Under the pieces are notes generated by a model, which was not told where the DNA came from, made no database searches, and saw only the letters and a list, made by a program, of their open reading frames with translations. Shown here in pieces: positions 5,932 to 13,319 of a stretch of DNA of 13,319 nt. The stretch spans positions 1 to 13,319 of the forward strand of contig CAKSGA010000064.1 in NCBI GenBank assembly GCA_934454435.1, read 5' to 3'. A program made the translations under genes and the position numbers. The DNA comes from an uncultured Oscillospiraceae bacterium (GTDB taxonomy: Bacteria; Bacillota; Clostridia; Oscillospirales; Ruminococcaceae). Numbering within the stretch: position 1 is the stretch's first letter; each line of letters opens with the position of its first letter.

Positions 5932-7356
5932 ATGAGAATTCTTTATGCTGCAAGTGAAGCACGTCCCTTTGCTGCATCTGGCGGACTTGCCGATGTAGCC
6001 GGTTCTCTCCCTAAGGCACTTTGCGCCGCAGGGCAGGAGGCTTGCGTTGTAATGCCGTACTATGTTAATTCATTGAAGCCCGAACAGAAGGAAAAGATGA
6101 ATTACATAACCAACTTCACAGTTCCTGTAGGCTGGAGAAGCCAGTATTGCGGTCTTTTCTCCCAGCAGGTTGACGGCGTTACCTATTTCTTTATTGATAA
6201 CGAGTTCTATTTCAAGCGTGACAACGGGCTTTACGGCTATTTCGATGACGCTGAGCGTTATGTGTTCTTCAGCCGTGCAGTTCTTGAAATGCTGAAGTAC
6301 ATACAGTTCAAGCCGCAGGTCATCAATTCCAATGACTGGCAGTGTGCACTTATTCCGGTTTACTATGATCTTTTCTATCGCAATGCCGGCGGCTGCTATG
6401 ACAACATCAAGCATGTGTTCACTATACACAACATCGGCTATCAGGGTCAGTATGGGCTTGACCTGGTAAAGGATATAGTTGGAATTCCTCCGCATAAGGT
6501 AAGTATAATTGAGTACGATGGCGACATCAATTTCATGAAGGGTGCTATCGAGGTCGCTGATAAGGTCACGACTGTTTCTCCGACATATGCTAAGGAGATC
6601 CTCGACCCGTGGTTCTCTCACGGACTTGACAGAATACTTGTCAGCAAGCAGTACAAGACCTGTGGCTTCCTGAATGGTATCGACACCGATATGTATAATC
6701 CTGAAACTGATAATGCCATAGCCGCTAACTTCAGCGCCAAGGATCACAAGGGAAAGGCCGCATGCAAGAGTGCGATTTTCAATGAATTCGGCATGCCCGA
6801 GTATAAAATACCGCTTCTGTCCATGATTTCCAGATTTGCCGACCACAAGGGCTTTGACCTTGTTCGTGCTGTATTTGACGAAATCATTGCGACAGACCTC
6901 CAGGTAGTTATACTTGGTTCCGGCGAAAGCCAGTATGAGGAGTTCTTCCAGAACATGCACTGGCGCTATCCTGACAAGGTAGGTTTCTACCGTGGATTCA
7001 ACACCGGACTTGCAAAAAGACTGTACGCTGGATCCGATATGTTCCTTATGCCCTCCAAGAGCGAGCCCTGCGGACTTGCTCAGATGATCGCTGCACGCTA
7101 TGGTACAATTCCGATAGTAAGAGCGACTGGCGGACTCAAGGATAGTATAATTGACTATGGCGACAACGGTATCGGCTTCACGTTCCAGAGCTACAATGCA
7201 CATGATATGCTCGGTGCAGTTCAGCGTGCAAAGGCAGCCTATGACAATAGAATGGCATGGGGCAAGCTCGTTACACGTGCAATGAAGGCTGATTTCAGCT
7301 GGGCACAGTCTGCGAAGCTCTACATTGGTCTTTACAAGGAGCTTTGCGGCGAGTAA
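5932..7356 (+). CDS. glgA: Glycogen synthase, GT5 family
   Basis: GlgA transfers glucose from ADP-glucose to the growing alpha-1,4-glucan. I chose ATG 5932 because GGAGGA (5917-5922) precedes it and the protein then begins MRILYAASEARPF, as the family does; 474 residues is close to the 477 of E. coli. The GT-B fold motifs are present: SGGLADVAGSLP at the N-terminus, TIHNIGYQGQ, FLNGIDTDMYNP, ISRFADHKGFDL (Arg301 and Lys306, matching E. coli Arg300 and Lys305), and PSKSEPCGL (Glu378, Cys380). The N-terminal K-x-GGL lysine that binds ADP-glucose is Ala15 here. No other glg genes are adjacent. It is monocistronic and converges on cheV. Confidence 0.96.
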   Translation: MRILYAASEARPFAASGGLADVAGSLPKALCAAGQEACVVMPYYVNSLKPEQKEKMNYITNFTVPVGWRSQYCGLFSQQVDGVTYFFIDNEFYFKRDNGLYGYFDDAERYVFFSRAVLEMLKYIQFKPQVINSNDWQCALIPVYYDLFYRNAGGCYDNIKHVFTIHNIGYQGQYGLDLVKDIVGIPPHKVSIIEYDGDINFMKGAIEVADKVTTVSPTYAKEILDPWFSHGLDRILVSKQYKTCGFLNGIDTDMYNPETDNAIAANFSAKDHKGKAACKSAIFNEFGMPEYKIPLLSMISRFADHKGFDLVRAVFDEIIATDLQVVILGSGESQYEEFFQNMHWRYPDKVGFYRGFNTGLAKRLYAGSDMFLMPSKSEPCGLAQMIAARYGTIPIVRATGGLKDSIIDYGDNGIGFTFQSYNAHDMLGAVQRAKAAYDNRMAWGKLVTRAMKADFSWAQSAKLYIGLYKELCGE

Positions 7357-7373
7357 TTATCAAAACTAATACA

Positions 7374-7397
7374 AGAGGAGCCTTTTCCGGCTCCTCT
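7374..7397 (+). terminator. Hairpin after glgA
   Basis: AGAGGAGCC (7374-7382) pairs perfectly over nine bases with GGCTCCTCT (7389-7397), loop TTTTCC. The tail (ATTCGTATTG) is only moderately T-rich, so termination may be incomplete and rely on the next hairpin; it could also protect the 3' end. Confidence 0.6.
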
Positions 7398-7410
7398 ATT
7401 CGTATTGTGA

Positions 7411-7441
7411 TATAAAAAATCCCCGGAAACTCCGGGGATTT
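7411..7441 (-). terminator. Intrinsic terminator of cheV, probably bidirectional
   Basis: The stem ATCCCCGGA (7419-7427) with TCCGGGGAT (7431-7439) has loop AAC and extends two A-T pairs outward to 7417-7441. On the minus strand it is followed by a run of Ts (complement of the A run at 7414-7419), a strong terminator just after the cheV stop. On the plus strand the tail is TTTAATATT, so it may also stop glgA readthrough. Confidence 0.88.
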
Positions 7442-7445
7442 AATA

Positions 7446-8339
7446 TTAAAGGTTGTCATTAAGATACTGTATCAGCTGACCGATCTGCGGCTTTGAGAAC
7501 TGACCGTCCGCACCAACGCTCTCGCCCTTTATACGCATCTGCTCATTGATCAGGGAAGAGAAGAGGTACACAGGAATTACTTTCAGCACTGGATCGTCCT
7601 TTATCTGTTTCGTGAGATGATGTCCGTCCATCTTGGGCATTTCGATATCACTGATAACACAGGAGATCTCGTTCAGAATGTTACCGCCAAGTTCCTTGTG
7701 AGCGTTTACGTAGTCCCAGGCGTCCTTACCGTTGTCAAAATGAACTACATTCTTATAGCCTGCATCATGAAGCGTATTAACAATCAATGTATTCAGGAAA
7801 GGAGAGTCCTCAGCGATAACGATGTGTTTAGAGGACTTGTCGCTACTATTCGGAATAACACCGGAAGTGTCAAACGCAGCCGAAGGATCCATATCAGAAA
7901 CGATCTTCTCAAAATCAAGAATAAGTACGATCCTGTCCTTGAACTTTGCAATGCCGGTAGCTATGTTGTGAGTACCATCGCCTGCCATTGCCGGCGGCTT
8001 TTCAATATCTTCCCAGGAAATACGCTGAATCCCCTTGACGGAAGAAACATGGAATCCTACGTCCTTGGCATTGAAATGACAGATTATCAGCAGGTCATGC
8101 TCAGGATCAGGGCTTTCCTTGTGAAGTATTGTGTGGAGATTGATCACGGAAATGACCTTATCTCTGGGGGTGAAAACGCCCTCAAAAGCCGGGTGAGAAT
8201 CAGGCACTGGAACCATAGGCTGATAGTTCATGATCTCAGTAACCTTCGCAATGTTAATGCCGAAACTCTGGGTACCCACCATGAATTCAAGCACTTCAAG
8301 TTCGTTGGTGCCGCTTTCTAACAGGATATTGCTTTCCAT
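7446..8339 (-). CDS. cheV: CheV, CheW-receiver chemotaxis coupling protein
   Basis: CheV couples chemoreceptors to the kinase CheA through a CheW domain and tunes adaptation through a phosphorylatable receiver. The 297-residue length is usual. Residues 13-150 are CheW-like (LEFMVGTQSFGINIAKVTEI, FTPRDKVISVINL, LILDFEKI). Residues 171-297 are a receiver domain with the acidic pair Glu177-Asp178, phospho-acceptor Asp231 in SDIEMPKMDG, Ser261 at the CheY Thr87 position and Lys283 in SKP. AAAGGAGA (8347-8354) lies 7 bases before the ATG. It implies a chemotaxis system elsewhere; no che or flagellar gene is adjacent. It has its own promoter and terminator. Confidence 0.96.
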   Translation of the reverse strand: MESNILLESGTNELEVLEFMVGTQSFGINIAKVTEIMNYQPMVPVPDSHPAFEGVFTPRDKVISVINLHTILHKESPDPEHDLLIICHFNAKDVGFHVSSVKGIQRISWEDIEKPPAMAGDGTHNIATGIAKFKDRIVLILDFEKIVSDMDPSAAFDTSGVIPNSSDKSSKHIVIAEDSPFLNTLIVNTLHDAGYKNVVHFDNGKDAWDYVNAHKELGGNILNEISCVISDIEMPKMDGHHLTKQIKDDPVLKVIPVYLFSSLINEQMRIKGESVGADGQFSKPQIGQLIQYLNDNL

Positions 8340-8382
8340 TTTGTACTCTCCTTTATCTTTGGTCTGGAGTAATTCTATTTAT

Positions 8383-8411
8383 ATTATACAACAAACCCAG
8401 AAAAAAATCAA
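8383..8411 (-). promoter_or_regulatory. SigA-type promoter for cheV
   Basis: On the minus strand TTGATT (8411-8406) and consensus TATAAT (8388-8383) are 17 bases apart. Transcription would start near 8376, giving a leader of about 36 bases with the ribosome site. The match is to the vegetative sigma factor, not to a SigD-type flagellar promoter. Confidence 0.75.
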
Positions 8412-8441
8412 TACGTTTTGTTAAAATATATCTTAACTAAT

Positions 8442-9695
8442 TTAGTATTTGGGGCGGAGATTCTCACGGCGCTTTGCAACTTTCTTTATCCAGATAAATA
8501 CAAGCACTAACAGAGCCAGCAGCACGACAAGACGGATAATGAGCGCCCAGACATTATATGGAAGTATAGTGAGATCATATACTCTTCCAATATCGTCCAG
8601 AAAATACAGCGAGCCGCTTTCAGAAGCGCAGAACGCACCGTTCTCAAAGCTCTCCATCAGCGCAAGAATCGAGTATGACGGCTCGGAGCTGTCGTCCATA
8701 TCAAGAATGCTGTAGACAGCCCAGCGCCCCTCATATTTACCCACTGTGTAAATGTACGGACCGCTGCCGTAATGAACTTGGGGCGTGCAGCCGCCCTTAA
8801 CGTCTGTAATGATATAGCTGACCTCCATATTCAGGTTGTCCAAAATATAGAAGCCATCTGCTGTCGCAACATAAAGCCGACCGTTCCAGGAAACAGGGGA
8901 GGAGGGCTCAGCACCTATCTTGCAGTATTCCAGCGTGTCCTCTTCAAGTGATCCGTCGGAATTCAGGCGGAGCCTGCCTGCGTTGCCGTCCTCAGTGCTG
9001 AAGAAAACCGCATACTGCGAAGCAAAAGGGGTCCCGGTAATGACTTTCCCGACCGGTACCTCATGATAGCTGTCGGACTTGTAGTCGTGGGTGAAAATGC
9101 TGCTGCCGGAAGCAAATATGACGTTATCTCCCTGAACTGCCGCAGCCGAGGGCTTTTCGCTGACCTTCATGCTCCAGATGGTGTCCAGGCTGTCGCTTGA
9201 AAGGTCGATGCATACGAACTCGTACCCGTCATTGACCTGGACTGCTGTGTAACCCATATCGTCAATGACCGCACAATCCGCTGCAATACTGCCGTCAAAA
9301 GTCCGGGACCTGCCGACTTTCAGTGTTTCCAGGTCCATCAGCACCACGCCGTTCAGCGTCGGCTGTAAAAGAGTATTGCCAAGAACGGCGCCTGAATAAT
9401 CCGTTGAGCACTCCCCGGGGAGCTCAGCAGAGTCCACCACCTCGCCCTTAGCTTCGCTGAGTACGATAATGGAGTTCTCCGCCGGAAGCAGAAGCTTGTC
9501 GCCGTAGGCTAAAGGCTTTCCGCAGCCCTCTCGTTCGACATCTCCGCCCCACTGTATCTGTGTGTACTTGTTACTGTGCGGTGCTGCGGCGGTCGTGATG
9601 TACCTGCTCTCGCCGCTGAAGCCTGCACTTTCTGCTGAAGCAGCCGTCCCGGTCAGTAAAAATGCTGCCGCAGCTGCAATGATCTTCTTTTTCGT
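8442..9695 (-). CDS. Secreted, C-terminally anchored beta-propeller-like protein
   Basis: I take the start as ACG at 9695-9693, giving 417 residues. The N-terminus then reads basic KKK, a hydrophobic run IIAAAAAFL and TAASA before a likely signal-peptidase cut near residue 20. The body (about 45-375) is a series of short beta-strand repeats of the PQQ-like/WD40-like type (YGDKLLLPAENSIIVL, VSWNGRLYVATADGFYILD, YGSGPYIYTVGK, ESGSLYFLDDIGRVYDL). A transmembrane helix at about 382-403 and a basic tail IKKVAKRRENLRPKY end it, so the propeller should face outside. No ATG, GTG or TTG lies in frame between the addA stop and the signal peptide. It follows addA by 9 bases and is probably co-transcribed. 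Ligand and role are unknown. Confidence 0.7.
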   Translation of the reverse strand, partial: TKKKIIAAAAAFLLTGTAASAESAGFSGESRYITTAAAPHSNKYTQIQWGGDVEREGCGKPLAYGDKLLLPAENSIIVLSEAKGEVVDSAELPGECSTDYSGAVLGNTLLQPTLNGVVLMDLETLKVGRSRTFDGSIAADCAVIDDMGYTAVQVNDGYEFVCIDLSSDSLDTIWSMKVSEKPSAAAVQGDNVIFASGSSIFTHDYKSDSYHEVPVGKVITGTPFASQYAVFFSTEDGNAGRLRLNSDGSLEEDTLEYCKIGAEPSSPVSWNGRLYVATADGFYILDNLNMEVSYIITDVKGGCTPQVHYGSGPYIYTVGKYEGRWAVYSILDMDDSSEPSYSILALMESFENGAFCASESGSLYFLDDIGRVYDLTILPYNVWALIIRLVVLLALLVLVFIWIKKVAKRRENLRPKY

Positions 9696-9706
9696 AATAT
9701 CACCTC
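9693..9706 (-). promoter_or_regulatory. Ribosome site and non-standard start codon of the propeller gene
   Basis: GAGGTGAT (9706-9699) is an eight-base match to the 16S anti-SD sequence and overlaps the addA TGA. The next in-frame codons are ATT (9698) and ACG (9695). ACG lies 7 bases from GAGG, a typical distance, and one base change would make it ATG and restore a classical MKKK signal peptide start. ATT, 4 bases away, is the alternative. Confidence 0.65.
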
Positions 9707-12700
9707 ATAAATAAATTGCCTTGTTCTGCCCGAAGGAATACAGTGCCAGTGCTACCTGACCGTTTCTGCATTCCGGCATCAGCATGGGCAGAATTCTCTT
9801 ATACAGAACCAACTGCTTTTCATATGCAGGGAGTTCCCTTTCAAGACCGCCGGCGCTGTCGGTTTTGTAATCCACGACGACCGCCTTGCCGTCCTTTATG
9901 AACATCATATCGACACGTCCCTGAATGATGGTCGTGCCACCGGTTCCCGGGAACAGTTCCGCCGCCGGGAGCTCCGCAAATACCTCATACTCCCGTTCGA
10001 CCCGCTGAGCCATCAGCATCTCCTGCCCGAGCCCACCGAGGAAGAACAGGGCAATGCGCCTGATCATGTCCTCCCGCTTTCCGTTTTCCAGACAGAATAT
10101 CTCGTCCGGCAGCAGGCGTTTTTTTTCGACCATCATGTCAATAGCATTCTCGACCGCTGCTTCCATGTCATCGTCTGAAAGGTCCGCCCGGAGGGTTTCC
10201 AGCGGGAAAAGCTCCATTATGTGATGGTAAGTGTTTCCCACAAGAATACCGCTTATCCGCACCCCGGCCTTCTCCGGTGTAAGGAAAGCAGGCTTGGCAA
10301 GAGGAACCTCGCTGTTCTCTTCCGGTACTTCGTCAATGTGGGCAAGTTCGGTGACGCTGAAACGGCTCCGCAGACCCTCTTCCGAGGTATAGGGATATTT
10401 CTCGTCAAGCATATCACATATCCTGCTGACAGTTGTTTCGTCTGCATCACCTTCCTGCGGAAGCTGTGCTTCCATAAGCTCCGGCTCCGGCAGACGTTCA
10501 GTGTAGAAACTGATATTCATCCCGGACCCGCTGAGCACGACCGGAGCCCCGGGCGCCGGGACTTCGCCGCCGTACCTCAGCATGGAACTGAGTATCCATT
10601 TGATGTGAGAGTTCCCTGACAGCGCAAATTCCGGCGTGAAATTATCGGTAACGCACTCCGCTGCCGACTTTTCACTGCACTGACCTATCAGTATCAGTTT
10701 TTCTTTCGCACGGGTCATGGCAACGTACAGAAGTCTCAGCTCCTCGCCGAGCTGCGAGCAGCTGACGGAAGCACTGGCACCGTTGAAGCTCACTGTCGGC
10801 ACCCGGATACGCTGGCTTATCAGAGTGTTTTTGAGCCCTATTCCGGTGCATCGGTCAATGACTATACTGGAGGATCTATCGTCATGCAGCGCAGTCCCGA
10901 GCCCGCCCAGAATTACTATCGGCATCTCCAGTCCCTTGGAAGCATGAAACGTCATTATTTTTACAGCGTCTGCCGTTTCCTGCGGGATCACCGCTTCTTC
11001 TATATTGCCGGAGTTCTCACGTACTGCGTCAGTGTAGCGCAGAAAATCGTTCAGTGTTCCACCGCCGGAGTTCTCGAAATCTGCGGTGTATTTTAACAAC
11101 AGGCGAATGTTGGCGAGCTTCCGGTCGCCCCGCTCATAAGTCGAGATGACGGAGAAAAAGTCGGTGCCGTCATATATCTTTCGTATCAGGCGTTCAGCCG
11201 AGTTGTTCGCTGCAAACGTCCTGAATTCACTGAGGTCCCTGGCGAATAAAACGCACTTGCTGTTCAGCGTGCGATCAAAACCGGCCTGTTCAAGCTGTGC
11301 CAGCACTTCGTGAGCCTCCGGAGAAAGCTCCGGCTGCGCCAGCGGACTTCCCCCCGCACACGCTATGCAGCAGAACAGCGACTGCTTCGCAAAGCTGTCA
11401 TAGAGCGGTTTCAGGTCAATTCCGCTTTTGTCGAGCGCTTCGATATCATACCCTAACACCCCAAGCCTTGCAAGGGAGATCTCCTCGGCGGTCATGCGGT
11501 ACAGCGGCGACATAATGACCGAGAGCAGCTCCTCGTCCAATTGAGGGTTGTCTGTCACTTTCAGGTAGTTCAGTATCAGGTTGATCTCGTCAGAGGAAAG
11601 GTAACTGCTGCCGCCGCTCGCCGCCACCGGTATTCCCAGCTTTTCGAGCTCCGAGCGGTAATCCGCAAAGTGCGACCTGCTGCGAAGAAGTATCGCAAAA
11701 TCCCCCCAGGAGCAGGGCCGCACGGACGTTCCGTCCTGCTTGACCGGAAACTTCTCCACAGCCATTTTGCGTATCAGCGAAGCGGTGAACCTTGCTTCGG
11801 CTACCGGGTTGGTCGCTTCCAGTACAAGGTCGTCGGTTTCTTCGTCAGAGCCGCTGCCGCCTTGCTTTTCCCGGGCAGGGAAGTCCAGAAGATACATCTC
11901 GGTGGAGTAGTCGGCGCTGCTCCCGGGGTAGTCTGCACCCTTTACAAGCTGGTTGTTGTCGGAGTAATCGACCTCGCCGTATTTGCGTGTCATTACTCCC
12001 TCAAACATTGCGTTGACCGTCTTTATGACCTCTTCACGGCTGCGGAAGTTCTTGTTCAGAGGGAGTTTCCCGAACCCGCTGCCGGGCATGCAGCAACGTG
12101 CCATTATCTCAGGATTTCCCCCACGGAATGCATAGATCGACTGCTTGATATCGCCAACAAAAAACAGGTTATTCTGTTCCCGGGAGATAAGCCGGAATAT
12201 CTCGTACTGCAGGTCGTTAGTGTCCTGAAATTCGTCAAGGATAATGCACTGATAGCGCTGTGAAAGCTCATTCCGGAGCCCGCAGTTTTCGTCCCGCAGC
12301 TTGTTGAGCAGCATTCTTTCGCAGTCGGAGAAATCAACGACCCCGGCTTTTCGCTTCATTGCAGAGAATTCCCGCTCCAGTCGCTTCACCAGCATAATAA
12401 GAGTTGTGACCGCCCGCTGCTGCGGAACAAGCTCGTTCTGAACCATCTCAGATGAATAGGCGCAGCCCGCCTGTATATCGGCGCAGTACTTCTGGATACG
12501 CTTGCGGATTGCATCGACCTCCGCTTTTGTCTGCTTGTAGTCAGGGTTGTTTCTGGGAATTCCGCTGCGGCTGAATGTCCCGAAGCCGGACGGAACGTAG
12601 TTCTCGTTGAACCTGTCGAAATCAGATATAACAGGGGTACCGCCCTCCGGCAACGCCGAGCCGAACGCAGTAAGAAGTCCCTGCACAGCGGCTTCATCAG

Positions 12701-13319
12701 CGGTGAAAACTGACCAGAAACGGTCATAGAAGCTGCTGTCCGCATTCTCGCATATGGCACGGTATTTACCAAGGCACGCTGAAAGCAGCCTGCACTGTCT
12801 GCGCAGGTCATCGACTATCACGGGCAGGAAACGCTCCTCCATTTTCTCAACGCTGCTGAAAACGGAAGCGCAGCCGTCCAGCCATTCTTCGCTGTCCGCC
12901 AGGGAAGTGGACTTCATGAAAACGGACGTCACCGCTTCACGCAGCTTTACGTCTGTGCTGAATGAGAACGACTTGTGCAGCAGTTCCCGGGCGTCTTTGC
13001 CGAGATCGGCTGATTCAGCTTCATCTAAGGCGCCGCCATAGCTCTTGTACATGTCCGGAAACTCCCGCTCGAAATCTTCGGAGTAGAAGTATTCCATAGC
13101 GTTGTCGAGGGCATTCTGGCGCATTATGAGCCCTTTGCTTTCCTCCACAATGGAGAAATTCACCGGCAGGTCAAAAAGCTGGGCGTTCTCCCGGAGCACA
13201 CCCAGGCAGAAGGAGTTGATAGTGCTGATAACGGAACTGCGGAACTTTATCAGCTGCTCCCTTGGAACTGAATTATCCTCACGGCTGCGGGAAGCCTCGT
13301 CGATCGCCCGGGTCATACG
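9705..13319 (-). CDS. addA: AddA, helicase-nuclease subunit (5' partial)
   Basis: AddA is the UvrD-type helicase and nuclease subunit of AddAB, which processes double-strand breaks for RecA. The frame is open past the right edge, so ATG 13316 is not the start; Walker A and about 70-80 residues are missing. Numbering the visible fragment from that ATG: motif Ia STINSFC near 32, Walker B LDEFQDTND near 360, GDIKQSIYAFRGG near 388-400, NFRSREEV near 425, MTFHASKGLE near 787, LLYVAMTRAKEKLIL near 862. The C-terminal RecB-like nuclease has an H in TYHHIMEL near 1031, GRVDMMF near 1131 and VVDYKTD near 1147, so all nuclease residues appear intact. Its partner addB usually lies upstream, outside the window. 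The propeller gene follows directly. Confidence 0.96.
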   Translation of the reverse strand, partial: RMTRAIDEASRSREDNSVPREQLIKFRSSVISTINSFCLGVLRENAQLFDLPVNFSIVEESKGLIMRQNALDNAMEYFYSEDFEREFPDMYKSYGGALDEAESADLGKDARELLHKSFSFSTDVKLREAVTSVFMKSTSLADSEEWLDGCASVFSSVEKMEERFLPVIVDDLRRQCRLLSACLGKYRAICENADSSFYDRFWSVFTADEAAVQGLLTAFGSALPEGGTPVISDFDRFNENYVPSGFGTFSRSGIPRNNPDYKQTKAEVDAIRKRIQKYCADIQAGCAYSSEMVQNELVPQQRAVTTLIMLVKRLEREFSAMKRKAGVVDFSDCERMLLNKLRDENCGLRNELSQRYQCIILDEFQDTNDLQYEIFRLISREQNNLFFVGDIKQSIYAFRGGNPEIMARCCMPGSGFGKLPLNKNFRSREEVIKTVNAMFEGVMTRKYGEVDYSDNNQLVKGADYPGSSADYSTEMYLLDFPAREKQGGSGSDEETDDLVLEATNPVAEARFTASLIRKMAVEKFPVKQDGTSVRPCSWGDFAILLRSRSHFADYRSELEKLGIPVAASGGSSYLSSDEINLILNYLKVTDNPQLDEELLSVIMSPLYRMTAEEISLARLGVLGYDIEALDKSGIDLKPLYDSFAKQSLFCCIACAGGSPLAQPELSPEAHEVLAQLEQAGFDRTLNSKCVLFARDLSEFRTFAANNSAERLIRKIYDGTDFFSVISTYERGDRKLANIRLLLKYTADFENSGGGTLNDFLRYTDAVRENSGNIEEAVIPQETADAVKIMTFHASKGLEMPIVILGGLGTALHDDRSSSIVIDRCTGIGLKNTLISQRIRVPTVSFNGASASVSCSQLGEELRLLYVAMTRAKEKLILIGQCSEKSAAECVTDNFTPEFALSGNSHIKWILSSMLRYGGEVPAPGAPVVLSGSGMNISFYTERLPEPELMEAQLPQEGDADETTVSRICDMLDEKYPYTSEEGLRSRFSVTELAHIDEVPEENSEVPLAKPAFLTPEKAGVRISGILVGNTYHHIMELFPLETLRADLSDDDMEAAVENAIDMMVEKKRLLPDEIFCLENGKREDMIRRIALFFLGGLGQEMLMAQRVEREYEVFAELPAAELFPGTGGTTIIQGRVDMMFIKDGKAVVVDYKTDSAGGLERELPAYEKQLVLYKRILPMLMPECRNGQVALALYSFGQNKAIYL

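Noticed and set aside
6070..7203. 377-residue open frame antisense to glgA
   Set aside because: It mirrors the glgA coding frame, shows no family motifs, and glgA is certain by motifs and ribosome site.
8420..8437. GTTAA/TTAAC hairpin as terminator of the propeller gene
   Set aside because: The stem is short and AT-rich with a G-T pair and no T tract follows, so readthrough into cheV is as likely.
9438..9440. GTG as start of the propeller protein
   Set aside because: It would drop an 85-residue in-frame stretch that holds a textbook signal peptide and the first strands, and leave the strong ribosome site at 9699-9706 unused.
1..13319. Mobile element, CRISPR, tRNA or defence system
   Set aside because: I saw no transposase, integrase, repeat array, clover-leaf sequence or toxin-antitoxin pair; AddA is a housekeeping repair enzyme and is not evidence of a defence island.

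Overview
The window looks like ordinary chromosome from a Gram-positive anaerobe of the Clostridia. A Ruminococcus-like member of the Oscillospiraceae is my best guess, from protein style, strong GGAGG-type ribosome sites, AddA rather than RecB, a class II aldolase of the Bacillus/Clostridium type and a CheV protein. That assignment is inference. I see no phage, insertion sequence, CRISPR array, tRNA or rRNA.

Bases 1-4671 (+) are the distal part of a histidine operon with extra genes between the his genes: hisA (5' end off the window), hisF, a DUF4253 protein, a degenerate Nudix-like protein with its own near-consensus promoter, hisI, a divergent RdgB/HAM1-like protein, hisE, and a membrane-anchored sigma-70-like protein. 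Spacing is tight (one 4-base overlap and several gaps of 1-25 bases), so most are probably co-transcribed. HisI and HisE are separate proteins here, with the RdgB-like gene between them.

Bases 4672-7441 (+) hold two carbohydrate genes, each with its own promoter: fba (class II fructose-bisphosphate aldolase, codon-biased as if highly expressed, with a clean intrinsic terminator) and glgA (glycogen synthase). glgA converges on cheV, and two tandem hairpins separate them; the second works as a terminator for cheV.

Bases 7446-13319 (-) hold cheV (CheW-receiver fusion), a secreted, membrane-anchored beta-propeller-like protein, and addA (5' end off the window). The propeller gene follows addA by 9 bases in the same frame and has a strong ribosome site, but no ATG, GTG or TTG precedes its signal peptide. 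The best-placed start codon is ACG.

No complete novel system is evident. The items most worth checking are the ACG start, the sigma-like membrane protein, and the two hydrolase-fold accessory proteins in the his operon that have lost family motifs.
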